Shown here: positions 55,198 through 64,000 of the stretch, piece by piece
Numbering within the stretch: the stretch's first letter is position 1
How the letters are laid out: every line of letters begins with the position of its first letter
Assembly (NCBI RefSeq): GCF_002929275.1
Contig: NZ_PJIK01000002.1
Coordinates: 187,958 to 251,957, forward strand
Direction: 5' to 3'
Length of the DNA: 64,000 nt
Source of the DNA: Arthrobacter sp. ZGTC131
GTDB taxonomy: Bacteria > Actinomycetota > Actinomycetes > Actinomycetales > Micrococcaceae
The notes under the pieces: generated by a model
Database searches by the model: none
The model's input: the letters and a program-made list of their open reading frames with translations, nothing else
Told to the model about the DNA's origin: nothing
Program-made: the position numbers and the translations under genes

Positions 55198-56685
55198 GTG
55201 CTGGTATTACTTGGATTCGCCATGATCGCGGTATTCATGGTGCTGATCATGACGAAGAAGTTGACGCCAGTGCTGGCGCTGATCATTGTCCCCACCGTTT
55301 TCGGACTCTTTGCAGGAGCCGGCCTCGGGATCGGTGACATGGTGATGGAGTCGATGAAGTCCATGACCTCCACCGCTGCGCTGCTGATGTTCGCCATCAT
55401 TTACTTCGGCCTGATGATCGACGTCGGGCTGTTCGATCCGCTGGTCCGGTTCATCCTGCGGAAGCTCGGCAATGATCCCGCCAAGGTGGTCCTCGGCACC
55501 GCGATCCTGGCGGCGGCCGTGTCCCTCGACGGCGACGGCTCCACCACGTTCATCCTCACCACTGCCGCCATGCTGCCCATCTACCTCCGGCTGAAGATGA
55601 GCCCAGTGGTCCTCACCTGCGTCGCCGGCCTGGCCAACGGCACCATGAACATCCTGCCGTGGGGCGGCCCCACCGCCCGCGCCGCCACCGCGCTCAAGCT
55701 CGACGTCAACGACGTCTTCGTTCCCATGATCCCGTCACTGATCGCCGGCCTGGCCGTTGTCTTCGCCTTCTCCTGGCTGCTCGGCCTGCAGGAACGCAAC
55801 CGCCTCCGCGCCACCGCGCCGGAAATCTGGGCCGTGCCGGATACTGCTGAAGCGTTCGACGGCGGAACTTCCGACGGCGGCACCGGCACCTCCCGCCGTG
55901 GTTCCGGCACCGGCGGTTCCGGAAGCGGCACCGCACCTGTTCCCGCAACGGGCGGCCCCGCCGTCGGCGGCTCTTCCGTGGCAGTCCTGGAGCGAACCGA
56001 TGAGCTCGAGGACAGCGTCGACACCGGTCTCACGGACACCGCCCTGGACCCCAACCGCAAGACCCTCCGTCCCAAACTGCAGTGGTTCAACCTGGGCCTC
56101 ACAATCGCTGTCATGGTCTTGCTGGTGGCCGACCTCGTGCCGCTGCCGTTCGTCTTCATGGTGGGCTCCGCGATCGCCCTGCTGGTGAACTTCCCCAATG
56201 TCAAAGACCAGGGCGCCCAGCTCGTGGCCCACGCTCCTTCCATCGTGGCCGTGGTCAGCATGGTCATGGCCGCCGCAGTCCTGACCGGCGTCCTCACGGG
56301 CACCGGCATGGTCGAGGCCATGTCAGCCTGGCTCGTGGCCATCATCCCCGCAAACATGGGCCCGTTCATGGCCGTCATCACCGGCGTCCTCAGCATCCCC
56401 ATGACGTTCTTCATGAGCAACGACGCCTTCTACTTCGGCGTGCTGCCCGTCCTGAGCGAGACCGCCGCGCACTACGGCGTGAGCGCAGCGGAAATGGCCC
56501 GGGCCTCCATCACGGGCCAGCCGTTCCACCTGCAGAGCCCGCTGGTCCCCGCCATCCTGCTGCTGGTTTCGCTCGCCAAGGTTGACCTCGGCGACCACCA
56601 CAAAAAGGTGCTGTGGCGGACGGCCGTCATCTCCCTGGTAATGCTCGGCGTAGGAATGCTGACCGGAGCCATCGGCATCGGGTAA
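55198..56685 (+). CDS. CitMHS-family citrate:divalent cation symporter
   Basis: A 495-residue transporter that takes up citrate as a complex with Mg2+ or another divalent cation (family knowledge from Bacillus CitM/CitH). About 12 helices are predicted. GDGSTTFILTTAAMLPIYLR and LANGTMNILPWGGPTARAA are family motifs, and MTFFMSNDAFYFGVLPVL is the second conserved block. The central cytoplasmic loop (about residues 215-295) is unusually Gly/Ser/Thr-rich. The start is the GTG at 55198-55200, preceded by AAGGAG with 6-nt spacing. The adjacent divergent CitA/CitB-type system almost certainly controls it. Confidence 0.92.
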   Translation: MLVLLGFAMIAVFMVLIMTKKLTPVLALIIVPTVFGLFAGAGLGIGDMVMESMKSMTSTAALLMFAIIYFGLMIDVGLFDPLVRFILRKLGNDPAKVVLGTAILAAAVSLDGDGSTTFILTTAAMLPIYLRLKMSPVVLTCVAGLANGTMNILPWGGPTARAATALKLDVNDVFVPMIPSLIAGLAVVFAFSWLLGLQERNRLRATAPEIWAVPDTAEAFDGGTSDGGTGTSRRGSGTGGSGSGTAPVPATGGPAVGGSSVAVLERTDELEDSVDTGLTDTALDPNRKTLRPKLQWFNLGLTIAVMVLLVADLVPLPFVFMVGSAIALLVNFPNVKDQGAQLVAHAPSIVAVVSMVMAAAVLTGVLTGTGMVEAMSAWLVAIIPANMGPFMAVITGVLSIPMTFFMSNDAFYFGVLPVLSETAAHYGVSAAEMARASITGQPFHLQSPLVPAILLLVSLAKVDLGDHHKKVLWRTAVISLVMLGVGMLTGAIGIG

Positions 56686-56716
56686 CCCTGGCGTATCTGC
56701 AGAACGGAGCTCTTCT

Positions 56717-57001
56717 CCGCGTGCTCGCTCGTACCTGACTTAGACGCACGCTTCCGAAGACCCCCGCCCTGCAGGCGGCATAGCTAACCCAACAACACAA
56801 CGAGACAGCCGGGTCCGGAGATTTTCCGGGCTCGGCTGCCTTGTTGGTTGTCGATGGCTGCCCTTTCGGTTGGTGAGCGGGGCACATCGGCGACGGGACG
56901 GGCATCCGGAAGCGTGCGTCTAAGCGAGTACCCTGCCTTCAGGGTTCCCTGCCCGAGCTTGCGAGGGGAGGGGGCGGCGGGGTGTACGAGCGAGCACGCG
57001 G
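56717..57001. repeat. Nested long inverted repeat (two pairs of perfect 18-bp arms)
   Basis: Outer pair: CCGCGTGCTCGCTCGTAC at 56717-56734 and its exact complement at 56984-57001. Inner pair: CTTAGACGCACGCTTCCG at 56739-56756 and its exact complement at 56907-56924. The left arms are 4 nt apart, the right arms 59 nt apart. The structure could be a decayed mobile element, a folded RNA or a recombination-generated inversion. Confidence 0.85.
56802..56846 (+). terminator. Terminator of the citrate transporter gene
   Basis: AGCCGGGTCCGGA and TTCCGGGCTCGGCT pair with two G-U wobbles around a GATT loop, followed by a T-rich tail (CCTTGTTGGTT). It lies within the nested inverted repeat. Confidence 0.6.
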
Positions 57002-57116
57002 AAGATCGTCCGGCCTGGCGCCGGAAGGCGACCGCGGTTGCCGCACCAGTGCGGAGGGACAACACCAACCCACGTAGACTGGTTCGGAAAACAATCCGAA
57101 CTTGCAGGGGAGATCC

Positions 57117-57413
57117 ATGGCTGCGATCAACCGTGACGACGTCGCGCATCTCGCGCGGCTCGCTCACATTGAGATGAGTGCTGAAGAGCTGGACAGGATG
57201 GCCGGCGAACTTGCCGTCATCGTGGATGCGGTGAAATCCGTAAGTGAAGCCGCAGGCGATGATGTCCCTGCCACGTCGCACCCGATTCCGCTCAGCAACG
57301 TGTTCCGCGAAGACGTGGTGGGCCACGTTTTCACCGCCGAACAGGCACTGTCCGGCGCTCCGGATTCCGACTCAGACCGTTTCAAGGTCCCGGCCATCCT
57401 GGATGAGGCGTAG
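57117..57413 (+). CDS. gatC: Asp-tRNA(Asn)/Glu-tRNA(Gln) amidotransferase subunit C
   Basis: A 98-residue GatC, which stabilises the GatA-GatB complex. Sequence INRDDVAHLARLAHIEMSAE is the typical N-terminus, and the C-terminal region LSNVFREDVVG matches the family's conserved LRxDxV element. The ATG at 57117 (MAAINRDD) follows AGGGGAGA; it is the first gene of the gatCAB operon, 3 nt before gatA. Confidence 0.95.
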   Translation: MAAINRDDVAHLARLAHIEMSAEELDRMAGELAVIVDAVKSVSEAAGDDVPATSHPIPLSNVFREDVVGHVFTAEQALSGAPDSDSDRFKVPAILDEA

Positions 57414-57416
57414 AAC

Positions 57417-59006
57417 ATGACTGATACCAATAGCAACCAGCTCATCCGCCTCTCCGCAGCCCGGCTGGCCCAGAAGCTCGCCGCCCGCGAAATCACCTCC
57501 GTCGAGGTTGTGCAGGCCCACCTGGACCGCATCGCCGCCGTAGACGGCGGGGACCGTGGCGTCCACGCCTTCCTGCACGTCAACGCCGAAGAAGCGCTCG
57601 CCGTCGCCGCCGAGGTTGACGCCATCCGCGCCGCCGGCGGGGCTGCCGCCGAGGAGCTGCACGAGCTCGCCGGCGTTCCCATCGCCGTCAAGGACCTCAT
57701 CGTCACGGTCGGCCAGCCCACCACCGCAGGGTCGAAGATCCTCGAAGGCTGGCACAGCCCGTACGACGCCACTGTGGTGCAGAGGCTGCGCGCCGCGAGG
57801 ATGCCCATCCTGGGCAAGACCAACCTGGACGAGTTCGCCATGGGCTCCTCCACGGAGCATTCCGCCTACGGCCCCACCCGCAACCCGTGGGACCTGGACC
57901 GCATCCCCGGCGGTTCCGGCGGCGGTTCGGCTGCCGCCGTCGCCGCTTTCGAGGCGCCGCTGGCCCTGGGCACGGACACCGGCGGATCCATCCGCCAGCC
58001 GGGCGCCGTCACCGGCACCGTGGGCGTCAAGCCCACCTACGGCAGCGTGTCCCGCTACGGTGCCATCGCCATGGCCTCCTCCCTGGACCAGATCGGTCCG
58101 GTGTCCCGCACCGTCCTGGACTCGGCCCTCCTGCACCAGGTGATCGGCGGCCACGACCCGTTCGATTCCACGTCACTGCCGGACCCGCTGGGCGACCTCG
58201 TGGCCGCCGCACGGCTGGGCAACGTCGACGGCATGAAGATCGGCATCGTGAAGGAACTCCACGGCGAGGGTTACCAGGCCGGCGTGGAAAACCGCTTCAA
58301 CGAGGCCCTCGAGCTGCTCAAGGAGGCGGGCGCGGAAATCGTTGAGGTCTCCTGCCCCAACTTCCAGTACGCCCTGGGCGCCTACTACCTGATCATGCCG
58401 TCCGAGGCCTCCTCCAACCTGGCCAAGTTCGACGGCGTCCGGTACGGTCTGCGCGTCCTCCCCGAGGAGCCGCCGCTGACCATCGAACGCGTCATGGGGG
58501 CCACCCGCGCCGCCGGCTTCGGCGACGAAGTCAAGCGCCGCATCATCCTCGGCACCTATGCGCTGTCCGCAGGCTACTACGACGCTTACTACGGCTCCGC
58601 GCAGAAGGTCCGCACGCTCATCCAGCGTGACTTCGAGGCCGCCTTCGCGAAGGCCGACGTCCTGATTTCCCCGACGGCCCCCACCACGGCCTTCAAACTG
58701 GGCGAAAAGCTGGACGACCCCCTGGCCATGTACCTCAACGACGTCGCCACCATCCCGGCCAACATGGCCGGCGTTCCCGGCCTGTCCCTGCCGGGCGGCC
58801 TGGCCGACGAGGACGGACTGCCCGTGGGCATCCAGCTCCTGGCACCCGCCCGTGAGGACTCCCGCCTGTACCGCGTGGGCGCTGTGCTGGAATCGCTGCT
58901 CGAGGCGAAGTGGGGCGGACCGATCCTGGACCGTGCCCCCGAGTTGACCGCCTCACCGGTGGTCGAGCCTGTCGAGACCCTTGTCGACGCCCAGGAGGCA
59001 AAATAA
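57417..59006 (+). CDS. gatA: Glutamyl-tRNA(Gln) amidotransferase subunit A
   Basis: A 529-residue amidase that releases ammonia from glutamine for tRNA-bound glutamate or aspartate. The amidase-signature catalytic triad is visible: Lys in PIAVKDLI (about residue 84), the Gly/Ser-rich stretch [15 protein letters not shown], and the nucleophile region [34 protein letters not shown] is highly conserved in GatA. The C-terminal 20 residues ([16 protein letters not shown]) are non-conserved. Its TAA overlaps the gatB ATG by 1 nt. Confidence 0.96.
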   Translation: MTDTNSNQLIRLSAARLAQKLAAREITSVEVVQAHLDRIAAVDGGDRGVHAFLHVNAEEALAVAAEVDAIRAAGGAAAEELHELAGVPIAVKDLIVTVGQPTTAGSKILEGWHSPYDATVVQRLRAARMPILGKTNLDEFAMGSSTEHSAYGPTRNPWDLDRIPGGSGGGSAAAVAAFEAPLALGTDTGGSIRQPGAVTGTVGVKPTYGSVSRYGAIAMASSLDQIGPVSRTVLDSALLHQVIGGHDPFDSTSLPDPLGDLVAAARLGNVDGMKIGIVKELHGEGYQAGVENRFNEALELLKEAGAEIVEVSCPNFQYALGAYYLIMPSEASSNLAKFDGVRYGLRVLPEEPPLTIERVMGATRAAGFGDEVKRRIILGTYALSAGYYDAYYGSAQKVRTLIQRDFEAAFAKADVLISPTAPTTAFKLGEKLDDPLAMYLNDVATIPANMAGVPGLSLPGGLADEDGLPVGIQLLAPAREDSRLYRVGAVLESLLEAKWGGPILDRAPELTASPVVEPVETLVDAQEAK

Positions 59007-60514
59007 TGAGCACTGACGCAACCCTGAGCTTCGAAGAGGCCATGGAGAAGTACGATCCCGTCCTGGGGTTCGAGGTCCACGTTGAGCTGAACACGAAGAC
59101 CAAGATGTTCTCCTCCGCGCCGAACGTTTTCGGCGACCAGCCGAACACCAACGTCAACGAGGTGGACCTCGGCATGCCCGGCGTCCTGCCAGTGCTGAAC
59201 AAGACGGCCGTGGAATCGTCCATCAAGATCGGCCTGGCGCTGAACTGCAAGATCGCCGAGGCCTGCCGCTTCGCCCGGAAGAACTACTTCTACCCGGACA
59301 CCCCGAAGAACTTCCAGACCTCCCAGTACGACGAGCCGATCGCCTACGACGGGTACCTGGACATCGAGCTCTCCGACGGCACCGTGTTCCGCGTCGAGAT
59401 TGAACGCGCGCACATGGAAGAGGACGCCGGCAAGCTGACCCACCTCGGTGGCTCGGCCGGCCGCATCCAGGGCGCCGACTACTCGCTGGTGGACTACAAC
59501 CGCGCCGGCGTTCCCCTTGTGGAGATCGTGACCAAGCCGATCGAGGGCGCCGGTTCCCGCGCTCCCGAACTGGCCAAGGCCTACGTCGCCGCAGTGCGGG
59601 AAATCGTCAAGAACCTCGGCGTGTCCGACGCCAAGATGGAACGCGGCAACGTCCGCTGCGACGCCAACGTCTCGCTGCGCCCGCACGGCCGCGAACGCTT
59701 CGGCATCCGTTCGGAGACGAAGAACGTGAACTCGCTGCGCGCCGTCGAACATGCCGTCCGCTACGAGATCCAGCGGCACGCCGCCGTCCTGGACTCCGGT
59801 GAGCCGGTCATCCAGGAAACCCGCCACTGGCACGAGGACACGCGCACCACGACGTCGGGCCGGGCCAAGTCCGACGCCGACGACTACCGCTACTTCCCGG
59901 AACCCGACCTTGTTCCCGTTGTCGCCTCCCGCGCATGGGTAGAGGAACTGCGCGCCACGCTGCCAGAACCGCCGGCCGCCCGCCGGAAGCGGCTCCAGTC
60001 CGACTGGGGCTATTCGGACCTGGAGTTCCGCGATGTGGTCAACGCCGGCGTCATGGACGAGATCGAGGAAACCATCGCCGCCGGCGCCACTGCCTCGGTG
60101 GCCCGCAAGTGGTGGATGGGCGAGATCGTCGGCCGCGCCAAGAACGCCGACGTCGATCCCGGCCAGCTGGGCGTCGAGCCGGCCACCATCGTTGAGCTCA
60201 ACAAGATGGTGGAAGCCGGCAAGATCAACAACAAGATGGCCTCCGAGGTGCTGGACGGCGTGCTCGCCGGCGAAGGCACCCCGGCGGAAATCGTCGAGAA
60301 GCGCGGCTTGGCCGTGGTGTCCGACGACGGCCCGCTCTTGGAAGCCATCGACGCAGCGCTGGCCGCGCAGCCCGACGTCGCGGACAAGATCCGCGGCGGC
60401 AAGGTCCAGGCCATCGGCGCCATCGTGGGCGGCGTCATGAAGGCCACCCGCGGCCAGGCCGACGCCGGCCGCGTCCGCGAGCTGATCCTGGAGAAGCTGG
60501 GCGTCAACGCCTGA
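59006..60514 (+). CDS. gatB: Aspartyl/glutamyl-tRNA amidotransferase subunit B
   Basis: A 502-residue GatB, which phosphorylates and amidates the mischarged aminoacyl-tRNA. Motifs: [18 protein letters not shown] at the N-terminus, [30 protein letters not shown], the metal/active region [16 protein letters not shown], and the C-terminal tRNA-binding YqeY-like tail ([20 protein letters not shown]). The ATG at 59006 has AGGAGG upstream within gatA. It is the last gene of the operon and is followed by a strong terminator. Confidence 0.96.
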   Translation: MSTDATLSFEEAMEKYDPVLGFEVHVELNTKTKMFSSAPNVFGDQPNTNVNEVDLGMPGVLPVLNKTAVESSIKIGLALNCKIAEACRFARKNYFYPDTPKNFQTSQYDEPIAYDGYLDIELSDGTVFRVEIERAHMEEDAGKLTHLGGSAGRIQGADYSLVDYNRAGVPLVEIVTKPIEGAGSRAPELAKAYVAAVREIVKNLGVSDAKMERGNVRCDANVSLRPHGRERFGIRSETKNVNSLRAVEHAVRYEIQRHAAVLDSGEPVIQETRHWHEDTRTTTSGRAKSDADDYRYFPEPDLVPVVASRAWVEELRATLPEPPAARRKRLQSDWGYSDLEFRDVVNAGVMDEIEETIAAGATASVARKWWMGEIVGRAKNADVDPGQLGVEPATIVELNKMVEAGKINNKMASEVLDGVLAGEGTPAEIVEKRGLAVVSDDGPLLEAIDAALAAQPDVADKIRGGKVQAIGAIVGGVMKATRGQADAGRVRELILEKLGVNA

Positions 60515-60533
60515 CGCTCCCTCCGTCCCGACT

Positions 60534-60585
60534 GGGTCGCAGTTAACGCCGTTCTGATCTCTCAGAACGGCGTGAGCTGCGACCC
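60534..60585. terminator. Strong hairpin terminator after gatB
   Basis: 24-bp arms (60534-60557, 60562-60585) with a TCTC loop and a few internal mismatches; the core CGCCGTTCTGA pairs with TCAGAACGGCG. No long T-run follows, but the stem is exceptionally stable. Confidence 0.75.
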
Positions 60586-60691
60586 AAATGGGTTAACCGG
60601 CAGGGCGCCGGCCCATGCTCTCCATAAGGTCCGAGCCATAAACTGCGGGTTCAGGCGCCGGAGTCCCGCCGGTGCGGCGGAAGGAAATGCC

Positions 60692-61345
60692 ATGCCGGTC
60701 AAGGATCCGGGCTTGCGACGCAGCACCGCGCTGGCGGTCGCCATCGTCTTCGTACTCAGTGGAGCAGGGGTGGCCGTCGCCTGGGCAGCCAGCGCGCCGG
60801 CACAGGCACGGGACGCGAGTCCGCAGGTGGCCGCGGCGTCGCCCTCGCAGTCGGAGCCAGGCAAGCCTGACAAAGCCCAGGACAAGGGCAAGGCGCGTGA
60901 ACTTCACAGCGAGAGCGTGGTGAAGAAGTCCGACGGCAGCCTTGAAAAGCGGGTGACGCAAATCGGCACTGTGGAGTCGGTCAGCGACCAATCCATCACG
61001 GTCAAGAGCGAGGACGGCTTCAGCCAGGAGTACGTCATCAACGCCGAGACCAGGATCAGGAAGGTCCCCAAGCCCGCAGCCGACGGCACCGCTCCAAAGG
61101 ACGACGCCGGCAAGCGGCTTAAGCCGTCCGCGGCGACTGCCGCCGACCTCAAGCAGGGGGACACCGTGCGCATCGCAGGCGTCCGGGACGGCTCAGCGGT
61201 CACGGCGACGATGATCGTCGAGGGCGCCGCCGCCAACGGAAAGGGTCTGGGCAAGGGGTTCGGAAAAGGACTCGGCCAGGGCCAGGGTCTGGGCAAAGGC
61301 CTGGGCCGGGGTAAAGGTCTGGGGCAAGGGCAGGGCCAGGGTTAG
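60692..61345 (+). CDS. Secreted DUF5666-like protein with Gly/Lys/Gln-rich tail
   Basis: A 217-residue protein. A signal peptide or anchor (about residues 10-33) is followed by a Lys/Asp/Gln-rich charged segment and then a small beta domain (QIGTVESVSDQSITVKSEDG to GDTVRIAGVRDGSAVTATMIV). This domain resembles DUF5666, an OB-like fold common in exported actinobacterial proteins. The last 35 residues are a low-complexity repeat of GLGKG, GLGQGQ and GLGRGK. Function is unknown. AAGGA 6 nt before the ATG at 60692 supports the start. Its stop overlaps the convergent LysR gene's stop by 4 nt, with no room for a terminator between them. Confidence 0.75.
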   Translation: MPVKDPGLRRSTALAVAIVFVLSGAGVAVAWAASAPAQARDASPQVAAASPSQSEPGKPDKAQDKGKARELHSESVVKKSDGSLEKRVTQIGTVESVSDQSITVKSEDGFSQEYVINAETRIRKVPKPAADGTAPKDDAGKRLKPSAATAADLKQGDTVRIAGVRDGSAVTATMIVEGAAANGKGLGKGFGKGLGQGQGLGKGLGRGKGLGQGQGQG

Positions 61346-62259
61346 TCGTGGGCGAGGCGGGCCATGATGTCCTGCAGCGCCTCGCAAACCACGCGGACCG
61401 ACGCGCGTTTGAGGTTTTCGGGCCGCGCCAGGATGTCGATCCGGCGGCGTGTGCTGATGCCCTTCAGCGGGCGCAGCACGATGTCCGGGTTCAGCACAGG
61501 CCGCGCCGTGTGCCGGGGGAGCAGCCCGATCACGCCACCCGCCGCCACGAGGGCGGCCACGGTGGAGTAGTCGTTGATCCGGTGGACAATGTTCAGCTCG
61601 CGGCTGGAGACGGCGGCGACGGCGGACAGCACATCGGCGGGGGAGTAGCCGGTGCGGCTGGTCACCCACGGTTCCCCGACGACGTCGGCCGCTTCCAGCG
61701 TTGCCTGGGCGGCCAGCCGGTGCCCGGCGGGAAGCGCCACGTCCAGAGGTTCGTGCGCGAGCGGGATCACCGCCACCCGTTCCTCCGGCCAGCGCGGGCT
61801 GTGGTCCATCCGGTGTGCAATCACCAGGTCGTAGCGCGCGGTGAGCGCCGGAAAGTCCTGCTGCGCCACGTCCTCGTCGGAGAGCAGCACCTTGGGCTTG
61901 TCCGGCCCGTCCAGGAGCCGTGCCAGCGGCGCGAAGAGCGCCTGCCCGGCACTGTGGAACCCGCTCACGGTCACGGGCGCCACGGTTGAGCCGTGATAGG
62001 CGCCGATAGCCATGCGCGCATCGGCCATGGCACTGACGACGGCGGCACCCGCGTCCGCGAGCACCTGGCCGGCCTCCGTGAGGACCAGGTTCCGGCCCTC
62101 CTTGCGCGTGAGCGGAACCTCGACGCCCTTTTGCAGCTGGGCCAGTTGCTGGGACACGGCCGAGGGCGTGACGAGCAGGGTGTCGGCCACGGCCTTAACG
62201 CTTCCGAGCGCGCCGAGTTCGCGCAACATCTCGAGCTGGTGGATTTCCATGGCCACCAT
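61342..62259 (-). CDS. LysR-family transcriptional regulator
   Basis: A 305-residue LysR regulator. The helix-turn-helix spans LGSVKAVADTLLVTPSAVSQQLAQL (about residues 15-40), and the effector domain begins near residue 90 (VTVSGFHSAGQALFAPL). The start was placed at the ATG at 62259, 6 nt after AAGG; ATGs at 62274 and 62250 are alternatives. It is divergent from tdh-kbl, so control of threonine catabolism is likely but unproven. A palindrome with LysR-like symmetry lies 9 nt upstream. Confidence 0.87.
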   Translation of the reverse strand: MVAMEIHQLEMLRELGALGSVKAVADTLLVTPSAVSQQLAQLQKGVEVPLTRKEGRNLVLTEAGQVLADAGAAVVSAMADARMAIGAYHGSTVAPVTVSGFHSAGQALFAPLARLLDGPDKPKVLLSDEDVAQQDFPALTARYDLVIAHRMDHSPRWPEERVAVIPLAHEPLDVALPAGHRLAAQATLEAADVVGEPWVTSRTGYSPADVLSAVAAVSSRELNIVHRINDYSTVAALVAAGGVIGLLPRHTARPVLNPDIVLRPLKGISTRRRIDILARPENLKRASVRVVCEALQDIMARLAHD

Positions 62260-62267
62260 CTTATGCC

Positions 62268-62281
62268 TTAGCAACTGCTAA
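62268..62281. promoter_or_regulatory. Candidate LysR binding site
   Basis: TTAGCA-AC-TGCTAA is a perfect inverted repeat in the lysR-tdh intergenic region, immediately upstream of the lysR ribosome-binding site. A bound regulator here would repress its own gene; sites for tdh activation would be expected nearby around 62310-62333. Confidence 0.45.
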
Positions 62282-62388
62282 ATCGTCGATTGAGAAAATC
62301 CCCCTTGTGCTAATGCGTTGGAGTGGCTCTAATGAAGGGAGATTCCCCCGCATGACGCTGCCGCTCATGCCCAAAAGTTAGGAAGCCA

Positions 62389-63435
62389 ATGAAGGCCCTC
62401 TACAAGGCCGGCGCGCACGCCGGGTTCGAGCTGGTTGACCGTCCGGAGCCCCAGGCGGGCCCCGACGACGTCAAGATCCGCGTGATGACCACGGGCATCT
62501 GCGGCACGGACCTGCACATCCAGTCGTGGGACGCCTGGGCGCAGGGCATCATCCAGGCACCCCTGATCGCCGGCCATGAGTTCTACGGCGAGGTCGTCGA
62601 GACCGGCGCCGACGTGCGGGACGTCAAGGTGGGGGACCGCGTCTCCGGCGAGGGCCACATCGTGTGCGGCATCTGCCGCAACTGCCGCGCGGGCCGCCGC
62701 CAGATGTGCATCCACACCGTCAGCGTGGGCGTGCAGCGGGACGGCGCGTTCGCCGAATACGTGGTCATCCCGGAAACCAACGTCTGGGTCCACCAGGATC
62801 CCTCCGTCACCCCCGAGCTCGGCGCCATCTTCGATCCCTTCGGCAACGCCGTGCACACCGCCCTGAGCTTCCCGCTCGTGGGCGAGGACGTGCTCATCAC
62901 CGGAGCCGGGCCCATCGGGCTCATGGCCATCGCCGTGGCCCGCCACGCCGGCGCACGCAAGATCGCCATCACCGACGTCTCGGCTCCCCGGCTCGAGCTG
63001 GCCCGCCAGCTCGGCGTGGACCTTGCCATCGACGTCTCCACAACGCGGGTCCGGGAAGCGCAACGGGAACTGGGCATGCGCGAAGGCTTCGACATCGGCC
63101 TGGAGATGTCCGGCCACCCCACGGCGCTGCCGGAAATGATCGACAACATGAACCATGGCGGCCGCATCGCCATGCTTGGCTTGCCCAGCCAGTCCATCGA
63201 GATCGACTGGGGCAAGGTGGTCACGCATATGCTGACCCTGAAGGGCATCTACGGCCGCGAAATGTTCGAGACCTGGTACGCCATGAGCGCCATGCTGTCC
63301 TCCAACCCGGCTGTGCACGCCAGCATCTCCGCCGTGGTCACGGACGTGCTGCCCGCCGCACAGTGGGAAAAGGGCTTCGAAATCGCCCGCGCGGGCGTCG
63401 GCGGCAAGGTTGTGCTCGACTGGGCGGACATCTAA
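62389..63435 (+). CDS. tdh: L-threonine 3-dehydrogenase
   Basis: A 348-residue zinc medium-chain dehydrogenase that oxidises L-threonine to 2-amino-3-oxobutyrate with NAD+. The catalytic zinc ligands are Cys in GICGTDLHI (about residue 38) and the His-Glu pair in GHEFYGEVV. The structural zinc site is the Cys4 cluster [15 protein letters not shown]. The NAD motif is GAGPIGLMA. The sequence SWDAWAQG is a Tdh signature distinguishing it from sorbitol dehydrogenases. AGGAAG precedes the ATG. It is cotranscribed with kbl. Confidence 0.95.
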   Translation: MKALYKAGAHAGFELVDRPEPQAGPDDVKIRVMTTGICGTDLHIQSWDAWAQGIIQAPLIAGHEFYGEVVETGADVRDVKVGDRVSGEGHIVCGICRNCRAGRRQMCIHTVSVGVQRDGAFAEYVVIPETNVWVHQDPSVTPELGAIFDPFGNAVHTALSFPLVGEDVLITGAGPIGLMAIAVARHAGARKIAITDVSAPRLELARQLGVDLAIDVSTTRVREAQRELGMREGFDIGLEMSGHPTALPEMIDNMNHGGRIAMLGLPSQSIEIDWGKVVTHMLTLKGIYGREMFETWYAMSAMLSSNPAVHASISAVVTDVLPAAQWEKGFEIARAGVGGKVVLDWADI

Positions 63436-63514
63436 GTAGCAGCCCGGACCCCGCCGAAGCCGCGCCTGACCCAAGCATCAAGAACCCAAGACTTTCCTAA
63501 CCAAGGAGCATCCC

Positions 63515-64000
63515 ATGTATTCAGCCATTAAGGACCAGCTGCGCAACGAACTGGACGAGATCCGAACCGCAGGCCTCTACAAGACCGAGCGGCACATCGA
63601 CTCACCCCAGGCCAGCCACATCACGGCCGGCCAGATCGGGCAGTCCACGCAGCCCGTGCTGAACTTCTGTGCCAACAACTACCTGGGCCTTGCCGACCAC
63701 CCGGACATCATCGCGGCGGCCAAGTCGGCCATGGATGAGCGCGGCTTCGGCATGGCCAGCGTCCGGTTCATCTGCGGCACGCAGGACCTGCACCTGGAGC
63801 TCGAAGCCCGGGTGTCGAAGTTCCTCGGCACAGAGGACACCATCCTGTTCTCCAGCTGTTTCGACGCCAACGGCGGCGTGTTCGAGTCCCTGTTCGGCCC
63901 GGAGGACGCCGTGATCTCCGACGCGCTGAACCACGCCTCCATCATCGACGGCATCCGGCTCTGCAAGGCCCAGCGGTTCCGCTACGCCAACCAGGACATG
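63515..64000 (+). CDS. kbl: Glycine C-acetyltransferase (2-amino-3-ketobutyrate CoA ligase), 5' part
   Basis: The first 162 codons are in the window; the rest lies past the right edge. Kbl cleaves 2-amino-3-oxobutyrate with CoA to glycine and acetyl-CoA, the second step of threonine breakdown. The N-terminal region [18 protein letters not shown] and [20 protein letters not shown] are diagnostic of the alpha-oxoamine synthase family and of Kbl in particular. [18 protein letters not shown] contains the conserved Asp/His segment that stacks on the PLP ring; the PLP lysine is beyond the edge. AAGGAGC 5-6 nt upstream supports the ATG at 63515. Confidence 0.95.
   Translation, partial: MYSAIKDQLRNELDEIRTAGLYKTERHIDSPQASHITAGQIGQSTQPVLNFCANNYLGLADHPDIIAAAKSAMDERGFGMASVRFICGTQDLHLELEARVSKFLGTEDTILFSSCFDANGGVFESLFGPEDAVISDALNHASIIDGIRLCKAQRFRYANQDM

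Larger units (their letters stand above)
56686..57116. other. 431-bp gene-free stretch between citMHS and gatC
   Basis: No convincing coding frame is seen here; open frames lack family features and codon bias. It holds, in order, the left arms of a nested inverted repeat (56717-56756), a terminator for the citrate transporter, the right arms (56907-57001), and the gatCAB promoter region with TAGACT at about 57073. Confidence 0.7.

Noticed and set aside
56784-57326. Minus-strand open frame in the citMHS-gatC gap
   Set aside because: Low-complexity, overlaps gatC and the inverted repeat, and has no homology features that I recognise.

Overview
The window is high-GC DNA from an actinobacterium, most likely Arthrobacter/Pseudarthrobacter or a close Micrococcaceae relative. 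The evidence is the very high GC with frequent GTG starts and 1-4 nt gene overlaps, the split acyl-CoA carboxylase with an epsilon subunit, an actinobacterial MmpL pump, a DUF222-HNH relic, GatCAB, and -10 boxes of the TANNNT type placed exactly 6 nt before start codons. No rRNA, tRNA, CRISPR array or insertion sequence was recognised.

Layout. 1-4.6 kb: nitrate assimilation operon read leftwards (NarK-type transporter, NasA-type molybdopterin nitrate reductase, FAD reductase cut by the edge). 4.8-6.2 kb: MHS-family symporter. 6.3-8.9 kb: biotin carboxylase/BCCP subunit and Maf. 9-18.9 kb: an accessory stretch with a decayed DUF222-HNH gene, an ASCH fragment, a TetR-MmpL pump pair, a histidine-rich secreted protein, an alpha/beta hydrolase, a dicarboxylate/amino-acid symporter and a DUF885 protein. 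18.9-24.6 kb: acyl-CoA carboxylase epsilon and beta, SDR, biotin protein ligase, PH-domain membrane protein and class III adenylate cyclase. The two acc gene groups share a near-identical 17-bp inverted repeat upstream, so they probably form one regulon although they lie 10 kb apart.

24.9-47 kb is the most striking part: a ten-gene, tightly coupled operon of about 22 kb. It encodes a 2034-residue membrane-anchored Ig-like/FN3 protein, a MoxR ATPase, a DUF58 protein, a membrane transglutaminase-fold protein whose catalytic Cys is replaced by Asp, an RDD-FHA protein, a PP2C phosphatase, a zinc-ribbon FHA protein, a transmembrane Ser/Thr kinase, a degenerate FHA-helix-turn-helix-like protein, and an FHA-containing EssC/EccC-like FtsK/SpoIIIE ATPase. 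The first part resembles the kinase-FN3-AAA-DUF58-transglutaminase (PFNA) cluster described in Bifidobacterium. The fusion to a type VII-like ATPase and a kinase/phosphatase/FHA switch suggests a phospho-regulated envelope assembly or secretion machine; that function is inference.

47-64 kb is mostly housekeeping: a Pro/Ala-rich anchored protein, ligA, an inositol-monophosphatase-like gene, cupin, GNAT, RidA-like, a CitA/CitB-type two-component system divergent from a CitMHS citrate transporter, a 431-bp gene-free stretch holding a nested inverted repeat, gatCAB, a DUF5666-like secreted protein, a LysR regulator, and the threonine-to-glycine pair tdh-kbl (kbl cut by the right edge).
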